IMG/VR virus record: IMGVR_UViG_3300032282_006516
Coordinates: 1-64,000 of that record
Origin: a virus
Direction: 5' to 3' (one strand)
Length of the DNA stretch: 64,000 bases
Below are positions 7,940-17,243 of the stretch, piece after piece. The notes below the pieces were generated by a model that saw nothing but the letters and a program-made list of their open reading frames with translations, was not told the DNA's origin and ran no database searches. Numbering within the stretch: the stretch's first letter is position 1; every line of letters starts with the position of its first letter. Made by a program: the position numbers and the translations under genes.

Positions 7940-8737
7940 TTACTCGTCGAGACCCATGTGCTGCCGCAGCGTGTTACCCATCTGGGTTTTCATGCGGCTC
8001 ACCTGGGACTGGCTCTTGTTCAGACGCTTGGCGAGGTCGCCGGTCGATTGAATCTGCGGATACCCGTTCGTGCCGAACGTGTAGTGGAAAAGGTCGTGCA
8101 TGTGCGGCTGATTCGGGAAGATGGTCGGCAGGATGTGCTGCGCCACCGCAATCTGCTGCTCCTCGAAGCCGCGCCCGGTACGGTCGGCCCCGGCGGAGTA
8201 GTCGAACGCCTCCTCACCTGCCGACCGGCCCATCGGTACGTCCCGCTTGACCGACTTCAAGATGGTGTCGATGCGCCGAGGCGTCATCCCCAAGTGGTCA
8301 CCAAGCTCATCCGTTGTCGGCGGACGGCCCAGTTCGTCGGTCAGCTGATTCTGCGCCCGCTGAATCTTGCCGATGTGCCCCGACTGGCCTTCGGGGATGT
8401 AGGCGAGATTCTGGTAGCGGTTGTTGTACCGCATCGCCTTCGGCAAGCGTGCCTCAACATGCGTGTTCAGTGCAGCACCCCGAGAGGGGTCGTACGTCTG
8501 AAGCGCCTTGATGAGATGCGTCTGCAACTCGGCGCGGAAGGCGCTCTCCGGAACTTGCGGCGCCTTCCACTTGCGAATCTTCTGCGCCACGACCGGCTCG
8601 TAGAGCTTCAGAAGTGGCTGAAGGTGTTCCGGCTGCTCGCCGTTACTCTTCCACTGGTGCCAGAGGTCGAGTTCTTGCTGCTTCCGCTTTGAAACCGAGG
8701 CGGCCTTCTCGGCCATGTACTCGTCAAAAGGATTCAT
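7940..8737 (-). CDS. Phage-encoded sigma-70 family RNA polymerase factor
   Basis: 265 residues. Region 2 spans about 38-110 (YDPSRGAALNTHVEARLPKAMRY is the core-binding/-10 recognition helix pattern), region 3 about 125-165 (LTDELGRPPTTDELGDHLGM), and region 4 about 222-262 (STGDLAKRLNKSQSQVSRMK, a helix-turn-helix). Region 1.1 is absent, as in group 3 sigmas. It would direct host RNA polymerase to phage promoters; the non-host-like GGAATAAG promoters in this window are plausible targets (inference). AGGACC precedes the ATG. Confidence 0.85.
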   Translation of the reverse strand: MNPFDEYMAEKAASVSKRKQQELDLWHQWKSNGEQPEHLQPLLKLYEPVVAQKIRKWKAPQVPESAFRAELQTHLIKALQTYDPSRGAALNTHVEARLPKAMRYNNRYQNLAYIPEGQSGHIGKIQRAQNQLTDELGRPPTTDELGDHLGMTPRRIDTILKSVKRDVPMGRSAGEEAFDYSAGADRTGRGFEEQQIAVAQHILPTIFPNQPHMHDLFHYTFGTNGYPQIQSTGDLAKRLNKSQSQVSRMKTQMGNTLRQHMGLDE

Positions 8738-8775
8738 GGTCCTCCGGTTTAGTGCGGACGCCGGAGGAACCGGCG

Positions 8776-9189
8776 TCAGCGAAATCCAATCACGCGCATG
8801 ACCTGGTCGGTCAGCGTTTCATCAGCGTGCGCCACCTTGAGCGGCAGCCGACCGCGCTGGAGCATCGGAGAGTGCGGAGCGCCTTCGCGTGCATTCTCGA
8901 AATGCTCGCTCATCAGGGCCTGCTCCGCCGGAGACGACGTACGGGGGCTATCGAAAAGGCGCTCAAGCAGGTTTGCGCGCCCGTCCTTGGCCTCCCGCAT
9001 CACGGCCGAGCTGTAGACATCCGGGTAATCGTTCACACCGCTGGGGCTGGGGTCACCCCACTTGGCGTCGAGCGTTCCCGGCCGACGACCTGCATGCGAC
9101 GGCCAGAGGTTGTTGACACTGAGTTGCGTCGAATCCTCGTTGGTCTCCGCAGCATCGGCGACCTTACCCAGAAGTCCTTTTGCGCTCAT
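8776..9189 (-). CDS. Hypothetical protein
   Basis: 137 residues from ATG at 9189 (MSAKGLLGKVADA). Polar, with an Asn/Pro-rich centre and a helical C-terminus. Resembles the small soluble virion-associated proteins nearby in composition but has no motif I can name. The longer reading frame upstream is not coding because it overlaps the next gene. Confidence 0.55.
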   Translation of the reverse strand: MSAKGLLGKVADAAETNEDSTQLSVNNLWPSHAGRRPGTLDAKWGDPSPSGVNDYPDVYSSAVMREAKDGRANLLERLFDSPRTSSPAEQALMSEHFENAREGAPHSPMLQRGRLPLKVAHADETLTDQVMRVIGFR

Positions 9190-9224
9190 GCACTGAGCGT
9201 AACGCCGCTGACGGTAGAAAGGAA

Positions 9225-9590
9225 CTACCGTCGCAGCGCCTGACCTAGACGGCTGAGTGGCTCTCGATACCGCTCCAGCTCTTTCTCCGCCTGCGCTCGG
9301 GCGTCCTTCTCCCGCAGCAAAGTTCGCCGTTCTTCGGCCAGCGTCTCTTCGAGAGCGCGAATCTTGTCGCGCATGCTGCCCATGACCTCCATGTGGAAGT
9401 CGTCCACGGTAAAGACGCGAAAGCCTTCCGTGAACTTCGCTTCGACGGCGTTCCAGACCTCGATGTCGTGGACAACGCCCGTGACCTTCAACTCGACATA
9501 GAATGTCCGCGTCTTGGCCGGGAACGAAACAGAAGAGCCTTTCAGCCACAGTGTGACGCCGGGGACTTTTTCATCGTGCTCGTCACTCAC
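9225..9590 (-). CDS. Coiled-coil hypothetical protein
   Basis: 121 residues from a GTG inside the end of the upstream gene (8-bp overlap). Beta-rich first 60 residues, then a long helix with heptads (DKIRALEETLAEERRTLL...EKELERY) that should form a coiled coil. Unknown role. Confidence 0.6.
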   Translation of the reverse strand: MSDEHDEKVPGVTLWLKGSSVSFPAKTRTFYVELKVTGVVHDIEVWNAVEAKFTEGFRVFTVDDFHMEVMGSMRDKIRALEETLAEERRTLLREKDARAQAEKELERYREPLSRLGQALRR

Positions 9591-10173
9591 TCTTCACCAA
9601 CCTTTCAAAGAGAGTAGTCAGCGCATCGCGTGAGCTGCTGAACGCGAAAAACACGCCGAACAACAACTCACCCACACGACCGGGATTCGACGCGCCGCGG
9701 CGAACCTCGTCGATTAGTTGGACGTAAACGTCGGCAGCTCGCCGAAAACGCGGCAAGTCGTTGAGGTAGTGCAGGTCATCTGCACGACCCTTCGCCCCAC
9801 CGGACAGGCGGTACTCTGTCGACGAGATGATTGTAGACTCTCGTAGCGCCTTCGCGCCCTCTTCGAGCTTGTCTAGCTGTGCTGCTGTCAGCGGACTAAA
9901 GTCTTTTGCCGGCGGACGTGGCAGACACAACGCTTCCAACAGACGGTGGGTAACCGTGTGTACCGACCACGACACACGGCGCGAGGTCAGTGCTTCTTCA
10001 GGCTGCCCTGCTTGCTGTCGCGCTTGGTCTACGCGTTCTCGAAATCGCGCATCCGCGGTATATCCCGCCCCCGACTTGTCAATTTCGTACACCACGTTGT
10101 ACGCGGCGAGATACCCGCGAACTACGGGCTCTAGTTCTTCATCCGACACAAGCCTCCTGGAGAAGACAAACAT
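9583..10173 (-). CDS. Hypothetical helical protein
   Basis: 196 residues, mostly alpha-helical, with a C-terminal hydrophobic stretch (VGELLFGVFFAFSSS). No conserved motif recognised. Lies directly downstream of a triple-repeat virion-type protein. Confidence 0.6.
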   Translation of the reverse strand: MFVFSRRLVSDEELEPVVRGYLAAYNVVYEIDKSGAGYTADARFRERVDQARQQAGQPEEALTSRRVSWSVHTVTHRLLEALCLPRPPAKDFSPLTAAQLDKLEEGAKALRESTIISSTEYRLSGGAKGRADDLHYLNDLPRFRRAADVYVQLIDEVRRGASNPGRVGELLFGVFFAFSSSRDALTTLFERLVKSE

Positions 10174-10202
10174 CTCCTCCAGGTTCTTGTTCCGCGTAAG
10201 CC

Positions 10203-11015
10203 TTAGATTTTACCTTTGAACGCGCCTGGAATCCCGATGCCGAAGTGCTCTCCCTTCGGCTTGGCGATGTCCGCAATCGAAGGGCCGGGCGGAGCCGTTA
10301 CCTTTGGCGCGCCAATGTGCTGTGTCTTGCTGAGTTGGCCACGCGGGGAAGAGACGTTTGCGTGTTTCTGAACTGCGCGGCTCAGGATTGGAGCACGAAA
10401 CGCCGGTATGTCGCTCTGTTGCCGGTGCGCGCCGCCAAACTGGCCATTCCAAGAAACGGCGGGCGACACGTCAGCTTGCTTTCGTAGTTCTTCGACAAAG
10501 ACCGCTAGTTGCTCCGTGGAGGTATCACGAAGTGCTTGCGCCTTCTTCTCTATCGCGCGCAGCTTCTCGTAGTACTGCGGGTCTTCGGTGAGGTGGTCCA
10601 TGGCGATGGAACGAGCAAGCGCATGTCGGCTCGTGTGCTCGTGCTCGATCTTCTCACCCGCATTGAGTTTCTTGGCGGGGAAATCACTTTCGGTCTTGTG
10701 CGCCTTCGACGCCAGGCCGCCAGGGAGGGCGGTAATCCCTCCCGCATTTTTCTGCACGGCGGTATCCAGGCGCGGCTGGCGCCAACCCGGTAGGTCGCTC
10801 GCCATCATGAAGTTGCCGCGTGTTGGAGCACTCGCAGCTTCTTTCACTGCGAACGAGCCGGTTTTCTGAACCGGAGCGCGCAGTGAAGGCACACGCATCG
10901 GAGGCAAGTCGCTCGCCCCGCTCAGAATGACCGGATTGAGAGGCGTTGAGTACTGCGACGTGGTGAACGCCGTCTTCGTCAACGCGCCTAGCGAGGCAAA
11001 AAGCTCAGAGCGCAT
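10203..11015 (-). CDS. Virion-type protein with three SD(L/I)P...AVQK repeats and DUF5661-like core
   Basis: 270 residues. A motif occurs three times: SDLPPMRVPSLRAPVQK near 35, SDLPGWRQPRLDTAVQK near 73, and SDIPAFRAPILSRAVQK near 201. Between copies 2 and 3 lies a segment (EHEHTSRHALARSIAMDHLTEDPQYYEKL) like DUF5661, a helical module frequent in large-phage proteins. The N-terminus (MRSELFASLGALTKTA) is a degenerate form of the DELxKIA-type leader seen in neighbours. AGGAG before the ATG. Probably packaged in the virion; function unknown. Confidence 0.65.
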   Translation of the reverse strand: MRSELFASLGALTKTAFTTSQYSTPLNPVILSGASDLPPMRVPSLRAPVQKTGSFAVKEAASAPTRGNFMMASDLPGWRQPRLDTAVQKNAGGITALPGGLASKAHKTESDFPAKKLNAGEKIEHEHTSRHALARSIAMDHLTEDPQYYEKLRAIEKKAQALRDTSTEQLAVFVEELRKQADVSPAVSWNGQFGGAHRQQSDIPAFRAPILSRAVQKHANVSSPRGQLSKTQHIGAPKVTAPPGPSIADIAKPKGEHFGIGIPGAFKGKI

Positions 11016-11017
11016 GG

Positions 11018-12475
11018 CTACTCCTGGAAAAAGCGCAGAAGCTCGTCCGAAAAACCGCCAAATTGCGCAGCTTCTTTCGACTTACCGAGAAGACTACGTC
11101 CCTTTGCGGCAAGACGCGCGGCGTCCTCCCGATTGTGCGGTGTGGGTTCGCCCCAAGCCTGCGCCGAGAGCGCAAGACGCGTCGGACGGCCCTTCTCGTC
11201 CTCCATCGGCCCGCGAGGGTTCGTGAAGAAGCGCGTGAGGAAGCTCCCCTTGCGCTTTGCTTTCTCGCCCGTTGGATTTTTCTCCTTCACGCCCGGCTTG
11301 AGGTGCGCACCCTCTTCACGAGCGAAGTGTGCCCGACCTGCCGCCGTCAACCCGCCGGTCGCCGCGTGCTGCTTGTCCGCGCCCACGGGGTTGCGCTCCA
11401 GCTCCGCAATCTTTTGAACTTCGTGTACGAAAGCCGCGTACGTCGCCGAAGAAATCTTGCTCTTGAGCGGCATCCCCTGAAGCGCTTCGTGCGAGCGGGG
11501 CTCGATGTAGGAGTGAACCTGAGACAGGTTCTCGTGCGCCGAGGTGATGTGGTCGCTCACCCAAGGCGGCAGGTGGTCGTTCGGGTGAATCGCCCGAAGC
11601 ATGTCGCCGGACATGTCCATCAAGTGGTGAAGACGCGAAAGCGTCATCCCGCCTTCCGGTTGCGGCTCCGTCGCCGAAGGGTCGTGCTGAAACTCCAGGT
11701 GTTCGGCGGCGCTTTTAACGCGCGCGGCAGTAGTATTCGGCACGATTTCCTTACCCTTCCGGTCGCCTTCGACCTTCTTCTTGTCCGTAGCGAGTTGCTC
11801 TTTCTTCGTGAGCGACTCCCACTTGTCCTTGGGAAGATACCGGTGCGTCACGCCACCACGCTCCGCCTTTTCGGGCGTACCGGGGCGCGTCTGCCAGTCC
11901 TGCTTCGTCCATTTGGCGAGGCTGTTCTTGGACGCGGACGGCTTCTTGCCAACGTACTTACCGCCCTCGGACTTGTACTTCTGTACCGCGAGCTGCGCAG
12001 CGCGGGCCGACCATTTACCGCCCAACTGCGCCTTGGCCTCGCTCTTGGCCTTCGACCACAGCTCGGGATTCTTCTTCGTCGCGACATCGGGCCCTTCGGC
12101 GGAAGCCGTGACCAGCTTGCCGCCCAACGGAGCAAGGCGGTCGATTCCCTTTTCCAGCCCCTTTTTCGCTGCCAGGTACGCTGCCGAGATGCCCGGAACC
12201 GGCACGGCCGTCATCGGAATCATCTCGGGATTTTCAATCAGCGCATGCGCCCCGCTCTGGAGCGCGCCACGAATCTTCGGGTTGGCGACTCGTGAGAGAA
12301 GATTCGTCGCCTTTGCCTTGAGCGGCTCCTGAACGCGCTGAAACGCCCCCTCTACACCCTGTTGGAGAGCCGCAAGTTCCTCTGGCCCGCGCTCACGCAT
12401 CAGAAGACGCGGCGTGTTGGGGATGTCTGTGGCGCCGAGGCGCACAAGACGCTCAAGAAGGGCCTGCTTGTCCAT
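11018..12475 (-). CDS. DUF5872-containing virion-associated protein
   Basis: 485 residues, start ATG 12475 (TAATG overlap). Residues roughly 138-250 match the DUF5872 pattern (GGKWSARAAQLAVQKYK, KYVGKKPSASKNSLAKWTKQDW, HRYLPKDKWESL). Downstream it carries YAAFVHEVQKIAE, a DELxKIA-like peptide in the middle, and ends FGGFSDELLRFFQE, so tag-like peptides occur twice. Hydrophobic helix near residue 90. Context with an SNF2 ATPase and other tagged proteins suggests an internal/ejected virion protein. Confidence 0.65.
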   Translation of the reverse strand: MDKQALLERLVRLGATDIPNTPRLLMRERGPEELAALQQGVEGAFQRVQEPLKAKATNLLSRVANPKIRGALQSGAHALIENPEMIPMTAVPVPGISAAYLAAKKGLEKGIDRLAPLGGKLVTASAEGPDVATKKNPELWSKAKSEAKAQLGGKWSARAAQLAVQKYKSEGGKYVGKKPSASKNSLAKWTKQDWQTRPGTPEKAERGGVTHRYLPKDKWESLTKKEQLATDKKKVEGDRKGKEIVPNTTAARVKSAAEHLEFQHDPSATEPQPEGGMTLSRLHHLMDMSGDMLRAIHPNDHLPPWVSDHITSAHENLSQVHSYIEPRSHEALQGMPLKSKISSATYAAFVHEVQKIAELERNPVGADKQHAATGGLTAAGRAHFAREEGAHLKPGVKEKNPTGEKAKRKGSFLTRFFTNPRGPMEDEKGRPTRLALSAQAWGEPTPHNREDAARLAAKGRSLLGKSKEAAQFGGFSDELLRFFQE

Positions 12476-14826
12476 TACCAACCCTTCCCGCTTGAATCCT
12501 TAGGAGGTTCAGGAGTCGCGACTTCAGGTGTGGGATTTTTCTTCCAACCATCACCCTCCACCTTCGTCTCCAGTTGCGCAATCTGGCGGCGCATGCGCTT
12601 CAACTTTTCCGCGTCGCGTAGTTCGTTGTGCGCTCGCACATTTTCAAGCTCATTGAGCGCAATCATGCGGCGGTACTTATCCAAGTAACCCGTACCAAGA
12701 GCGCCAAGCGCATGTGCGCCCGCCGTAGCTGCAGCTAGTCCAAGCGCCCTTTTGTTTCCCAGCAAGAGCGACTCCGCCATTGGCATCGCGCTCACACCTG
12801 TCCGTAGTGCGATGGATTTGCCGATAGTCTTCCAGTCCAGATTTTCCGCACCTTCGCGGAGTGCATTTTCTTTGGCCGGGGTCTTGAGTGCTTGTCGGGC
12901 CAAATCACGCCCTTCTGCCATAAGGTTAGACTGTCGGCCCTTTGCTATAAGATGACCGATTGCACCACCGGCAAGCCCACTGACCGCCGCCGCCGCGGGG
13001 TGCACTTGTTGCATCAAACCGGCACCAATTGCCACGCCTGGAAGCGTGTAGGCCAGCTCTGCCGCAACGCGCGGTTTCCACGAAGAGGAAAGCTCCTTCG
13101 AGGCCTCCGTCGTAGCAATCGCAGCCTTTTTCTCTTGATTAGGCAACAGCGCACGGAACTGGTTAATGAGGTCTTCCTTGCTCTTCGACATTTGAGCGAG
13201 GTACTCATCAACCGACTTATCCGGCTCACGCCCGACGAGTTTGTTACCTAGCCTCGTAAGCGTCCCTTCCGGGCGAGAGGCCAAGTAGTTCTCAATCAAC
13301 AACTTACGCTTTTCGGGCGGCAAGTCGGCATGGCTCATGTACCGCGCGCCACGCCCTTCCACCTGCTTGAGTTTCTCCGCATTCCAGTGCGGCTCCAGAA
13401 TCTGCATGAGGCGCGTGCCCTTGAGGTCTAGGCCCTCTCCTCCAGCTGAAGACAAGAGCAAGGTACGCAGCTTCCCTGCATTGTAGTCTTTGACGAGCTG
13501 TTCCCGCTTCTTGGAGGGCATGCTCCCGGTGAACTCACCGTAGGGAATCTTCGCCTCGTCGAGCCGGCGCTTGTAGGGGTCAATCCCCGCCGGCAGGTAG
13601 TTAGAGTAGACGACGGCACGCGACGTAGGGTCCTGCGCCAGAGTCGCCTGAAGGCTCTCAAACGCCTTTTGAATCTTCGGGTCTTCGGCCTTCGTTCCCG
13701 CTGGCACAAACGGCGCCGTGGTATTCGTCGCCTGTCGCGCCGCGCCCAAAAACGCGTTCAACTGTTGTGACTCCTGCTTACTCGGCGGGAGTCCACGCTT
13801 GACCTTGGCGGCAACCCAGGCAGGGGCTTGCCCCATAAGCGTGTCGTACACCTTGAGCTGGTCCGGCGTCATCGGCACGCGCACATCTCGGCGCTCGACT
13901 TCGGGAAAGTTTTCCGTACTTCCGGGGTGGAAATCTACCCACTTCTTGAAAACGTCTCGAAGCTCAGGTGCGGTCTTTTGGTAGAGAACCGGAACTACAC
14001 CCGGCTTGACCTTATTTTCATCGGAACGCACCAGGTTGGCGGCCCGCTGGAATAGACTCGGGTTTACCGCCTTCTCCGTGATGTATCGGCGCGTGAACTC
14101 GTCCTTGTCGTAGGGCAGGACTTTCGCGTCCGCGGCCAAGTCGATAAGCGGCGCGATGTCCGAAGGATGGTTGTAAAAAGGGCTGCCCGTAAGAAGAAGG
14201 CGCTTCTGACTGGTGTTTCCTTTGAGCGTCTGGAACGTCGCGGAACCCGGATCACGCGCACGGTGTGCTTCGTCCACAACCAAGAGGGGCGCCGTAGGAG
14301 AGACCCCTTTCGTCGCCATGTTCTGCATGGACATGAGCGACGCGGGAGGTGTCTTCCCCTTCAAATGCTTCGCTCGTTCTTTTTCGTAGTTTCCCAGAAG
14401 GGCCGCGGGCGCGATGACCTGCGACGGCTGACCCAGTGCATCCTGCGCGGCGATGCTGGTTAGCGTCTTTCCGGAACCAAGGCCGTGAACTACAAGAAGT
14501 CCAGGCTGATTCTCTTGCTGGATGCGGTCAACGACGCGTTGCTGGTGCGGCAGCAACGCCGTTGAGACTGCGGCAATTTTGCCTAGTTCATCCGTAAACC
14601 CGGCCAGCGACGCGCGCTTGCTGTCGGGGTTCGCCGTGTGTTCGTCGTCTTTAGGAGTGTCGTACTTGGCCTTTGCCGCACGACGCCCCTCTACGGTGCC
14701 GTAACTTTTTGGTGTCTTCCCGAGAGAGTGGCTCTGCTGCGTTGCGATAGCCCAAGCCTGGGACTCCGACATTTTCGGGTTACGCGCCATCAGATGCTGT
14801 GCACGGTCGTGAATCCACTTGGGCAT
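12475..14826 (-). CDS. SNF2-type DNA-dependent ATPase/helicase with virion-tag and membrane segments
   Basis: 783 residues. N-terminal module PKWIHDRAQHLMARNPKMS and AIATQQSHSLGKTPKSYGT (1-55), then the shared tag GFTDELGKIA (76-85). The SNF2 motor follows: Walker A GLGSGKT (115-121), DEAH box VDEAH (184-188), LLLTGSP (210-216), AGGEGLDL (461-468) and motif VI QVEGRGARY (488-496). The last 240 residues contain glycine-rich hydrophobic segments (PAAAAVSGLAGGAIGHLIA near 620) and a C-terminal coiled coil. SNF2 enzymes translocate on or remodel DNA-protein complexes. The fusion to a tag and membrane-type helices suggests it enters the cell with the DNA (inference). Confidence 0.85.
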   Translation of the reverse strand: MPKWIHDRAQHLMARNPKMSESQAWAIATQQSHSLGKTPKSYGTVEGRRAAKAKYDTPKDDEHTANPDSKRASLAGFTDELGKIAAVSTALLPHQQRVVDRIQQENQPGLLVVHGLGSGKTLTSIAAQDALGQPSQVIAPAALLGNYEKERAKHLKGKTPPASLMSMQNMATKGVSPTAPLLVVDEAHRARDPGSATFQTLKGNTSQKRLLLTGSPFYNHPSDIAPLIDLAADAKVLPYDKDEFTRRYITEKAVNPSLFQRAANLVRSDENKVKPGVVPVLYQKTAPELRDVFKKWVDFHPGSTENFPEVERRDVRVPMTPDQLKVYDTLMGQAPAWVAAKVKRGLPPSKQESQQLNAFLGAARQATNTTAPFVPAGTKAEDPKIQKAFESLQATLAQDPTSRAVVYSNYLPAGIDPYKRRLDEAKIPYGEFTGSMPSKKREQLVKDYNAGKLRTLLLSSAGGEGLDLKGTRLMQILEPHWNAEKLKQVEGRGARYMSHADLPPEKRKLLIENYLASRPEGTLTRLGNKLVGREPDKSVDEYLAQMSKSKEDLINQFRALLPNQEKKAAIATTEASKELSSSWKPRVAAELAYTLPGVAIGAGLMQQVHPAAAAVSGLAGGAIGHLIAKGRQSNLMAEGRDLARQALKTPAKENALREGAENLDWKTIGKSIALRTGVSAMPMAESLLLGNKRALGLAAATAGAHALGALGTGYLDKYRRMIALNELENVRAHNELRDAEKLKRMRRQIAQLETKVEGDGWKKNPTPEVATPEPPKDSSGKGW

Positions 14827-14830
14827 GACA

Positions 14831-15193
14831 CTACTCTTGCGGGTGTTGGCGCATGTAGTCGCGCAGGTTATTCATCTCGACGTGCCGGTCCAGTGCCGTG
14901 CGCGCGATAGGAATCACGCTTGCACCGAGCGCACCCTTCGTCGCCGATGCCGCAATCGTGCGAAGACGCCGTCCCGGCCCACCCAAAACCCGAGACGGGC
15001 CGCCCTCAACCAAATCGGCAACCCCGCCGATTATCGGAGACGCCACCGCGCCAATTGCGGCGTAGCGCCCCAACTGCCCGAGCGTCGGCTTGCTTTTCTC
15101 CAACGACTCTAGGCGGTCCAGGGACGACCTAGCCTCTTCGTGGGAAACAGCCCCAAGTTTCTGCAGTTCATCGAGACAGGCGCGTACGTCCAC
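14831..15193 (-). CDS. Small tagged membrane-type virion protein
   Basis: 120 residues, GTG start after AAGGGG. The tag variant CLDELQKLG occupies residues 6-14; residues 43-60 (RYAAIGAVASPIIGGVADLV) and 85-100 are Gly/Ala-rich amphipathic or membrane helices. Sits between the SNF2 ATPase and another tagged protein. Confidence 0.65.
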   Translation of the reverse strand: MDVRACLDELQKLGAVSHEEARSSLDRLESLEKSKPTLGQLGRYAAIGAVASPIIGGVADLVEGGPSRVLGGPGRRLRTIAASATKGALGASVIPIARTALDRHVEMNNLRDYMRQHPQE

Positions 15194-15196
15194 AAC

Positions 15197-16357
15197 TCAC
15201 CCCTTGTGCGTGAGGAGTTTATGAAGTTCGGGTGCAGCCAAAATACCAAGGCCGCCAACATCAAGCGCCGCGTGGGCACCCTCACCGAGCAGGCGTTTCT
15301 TTTCCCAACCGTGTGGGTCTTGGTCATGGCGAGAACGAAGTTTGGCCTGTAGCGTATCCAGCCCCGGAACCGCGAGGACACCAAGACCCGCCAACTCAAC
15401 CGCGTGTTCTCCCTTGGGAGAGGTGAGAGCCTGGCGGACGTTTTGTAGAACACCCGCCTCCTTTGCCCGCGCCTTCACAGCCGGCACATCACTACGCGCC
15501 GCCAGCTCGGGAAACTTCTTCGCGACGTCCTTGTAGACCTCGCGCTTCTCCGCCGGAGAACCGAACTGTTTCACCCGTGCGAGCGCGTTCGCAGCGTGCG
15601 CCTTGTCGTGAATCGGATAGGCCGGCTTGCCCGTATCCGACTGCTTGGCGCTGAGTGCGAAGTTCTTCGCCTTGATGTGTTCACGTCCGGTTTCGGTGAG
15701 TTCAGCGGCGGTCTTTTCAGGGTCTTCCCCCTCAGACAGCCTCTTCTTCTTGTTATTGACCGAACGCGCAGCCGCGTACAAGAGCCCACCTGCCGTAGTA
15801 ACGCCCGCTGTACCGCGGGCAGCGGTCACGGCGCTACGCTCCGCGGTGAGGTTTTTTTGTGTTTTATGTAGGGCCTCATTCATATGGCTGGCGGCCTCTA
15901 TGACGCGGTTAAAATTCTTGGGGTCTTTCTGATACGCATTTTGCGCAGCGCGTGCCACGGCTTCATCTCGCGTCGTATTCAGATGTGTAAGGCGCTGTCC
16001 CAGATTCTTCGCGCGTTCGCCCGTAAAAAGCTGCTTTACCCGTCCCAGCCCCTTTTCCTTTGCGAACGAGACAGCGGCCGCGGACTTCTCCGGCTCAACC
16101 GCCTTGTTGCCGTAAGTACGTGCGTGCCCAGCACGAAAACTATCAACCACAGAACTATTCCGAATTTTATGCGCCAGGTTCTCAACCGCACGATGCCCGT
16201 GTCCGGCCACTTGTCCCACCTCTTCGGCCAAGTTGAACGGACGCGATTGCGACAGGCGTTCTTTCACTTTTTGGGCAAGAGGCGCGTGATTCTCATTTGC
16301 CTCGGCAATCTTGTTCAACTCGTCGAGAAACGACGCCTGCACGATTTCGTAATCCAT
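15197..16357 (-). CDS. Tagged virion protein with DUF6582-like domain
   Basis: 386 residues, ATG at 16357 with AGGAG upstream. Tag FLDELNKIA at 10-18. A central membrane-type helix (TAGVTTAGGLLYAAARSV near 190) precedes a DUF6582-like module (FALSAKQSDTGKPAYPIHDKAHAANALARVKQFG) that is frequent in large-phage virion proteins. The C-terminal third has two short hydrophobic repeats (LAGLGVLAVPGLDTL and VGGLGILAAPELHKL). Likely internal virion protein. Confidence 0.7.
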   Translation of the reverse strand: MDYEIVQASFLDELNKIAEANENHAPLAQKVKERLSQSRPFNLAEEVGQVAGHGHRAVENLAHKIRNSSVVDSFRAGHARTYGNKAVEPEKSAAAVSFAKEKGLGRVKQLFTGERAKNLGQRLTHLNTTRDEAVARAAQNAYQKDPKNFNRVIEAASHMNEALHKTQKNLTAERSAVTAARGTAGVTTAGGLLYAAARSVNNKKKRLSEGEDPEKTAAELTETGREHIKAKNFALSAKQSDTGKPAYPIHDKAHAANALARVKQFGSPAEKREVYKDVAKKFPELAARSDVPAVKARAKEAGVLQNVRQALTSPKGEHAVELAGLGVLAVPGLDTLQAKLRSRHDQDPHGWEKKRLLGEGAHAALDVGGLGILAAPELHKLLTHKG

Positions 16358-16371
16358 CGCCCGCACTCCTT

Positions 16372-17217
16372 TCAGGGCTGCGCGTTCAAAAACGCCGCAA
16401 CAGTATTCGCTACTTGAGAGTTGTAGGTCTGCCGAATCGACAAATCCTGCTCGATTTGAATGCCCCAAGAAGAGGCGCAACGGTTCGTGATGTTCGACGG
16501 AGAGTTTCCTTCGTACCCGCTCGCCGCCGACGCCAGGGCCACGGTCTTACCGGGCACGACGGGAATAAGCGCCGCTTGAAGCGCTGTTTTCACTGCGAGA
16601 GGTGCCGACCCACCAATCAAGATGCCAGACTGGGAGAAACCGTGAAAAGAAACGGCGTACTTCGCCTTTCCTCGTTCCACGTTCCAGTTGTGAAGTAGAG
16701 GCCAGGAGTTGATGTCGATGTCCGTGCTCGTGATGTGGTAGCGGTTGTACGCCCCACCACCAATTCGACGACCGACGCAGTACCAGTAGTTGCAGTTCAG
16801 CGCGAGGGCCGCCGTCAGCGCCTGCGTATCCACACCAACTTCAATCGCCCCGCCATGCGGAGCGATAATCATGTACTTGTTGGACTGCCCCTGGGTTGCG
16901 TACTCAATGATGTCGTCGTTCGGGTCTACCCCCGGCGCCGACAAACGGTTTGGTGCTGGGAATGTAATCGAGCCCGCCGCGGGGGCGGTCAGTGCAGCAA
17001 AACGCGACACCGCCGAGGCGTCGATGTAAAGCGAGTCATCCTTCGACGCCTCCGAGACGGTGAACAGAACGAAATCGGCGGGCGTCGTAGAGCCGCCCGT
17101 GTTTACACGGACTTGCTTGCCCAGCGCCGACGCGGGTCCTGCGCACCGTTCCTTCTTGCCGACAATCGTAGGGTACGTGCCGTTCGACACGCGGATTGTA
17201 GTTGCCACGCCCGCCAT
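16372..17217 (-). CDS. Poly-gamma-glutamate hydrolase-like zinc enzyme (PghP family)
   Basis: 281 residues. The PghP-type metal site is visible: APHGGAIE (His121, Glu126), RYHITSTD near 160 and SFHGFS (His192), with an IGG segment after it. Family members cleave poly-gamma-glutamate capsules or biofilm and are found in phages of capsule-producing hosts. An N-terminal extension of about 110 residues may mount it on the tail. AGGAG precedes ATG. Strong call for fold; substrate inferred. Confidence 0.75.
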   Translation of the reverse strand: MAGVATTIRVSNGTYPTIVGKKERCAGPASALGKQVRVNTGGSTTPADFVLFTVSEASKDDSLYIDASAVSRFAALTAPAAGSITFPAPNRLSAPGVDPNDDIIEYATQGQSNKYMIIAPHGGAIEVGVDTQALTAALALNCNYWYCVGRRIGGGAYNRYHITSTDIDINSWPLLHNWNVERGKAKYAVSFHGFSQSGILIGGSAPLAVKTALQAALIPVVPGKTVALASAASGYEGNSPSNITNRCASSWGIQIEQDLSIRQTYNSQVANTVAAFLNAQP

Positions 17218-17243
17218 CTGCTCGCTCCTTCCACGTCCTCAGA

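Noticed and set aside
8776-9549. 257-codon minus-strand reading frame extending the 9189 gene upstream
   Set aside because: The upstream part overlaps 9225-9590 and is Arg/Gly/His shadow sequence; ATG 9189 is preferred.
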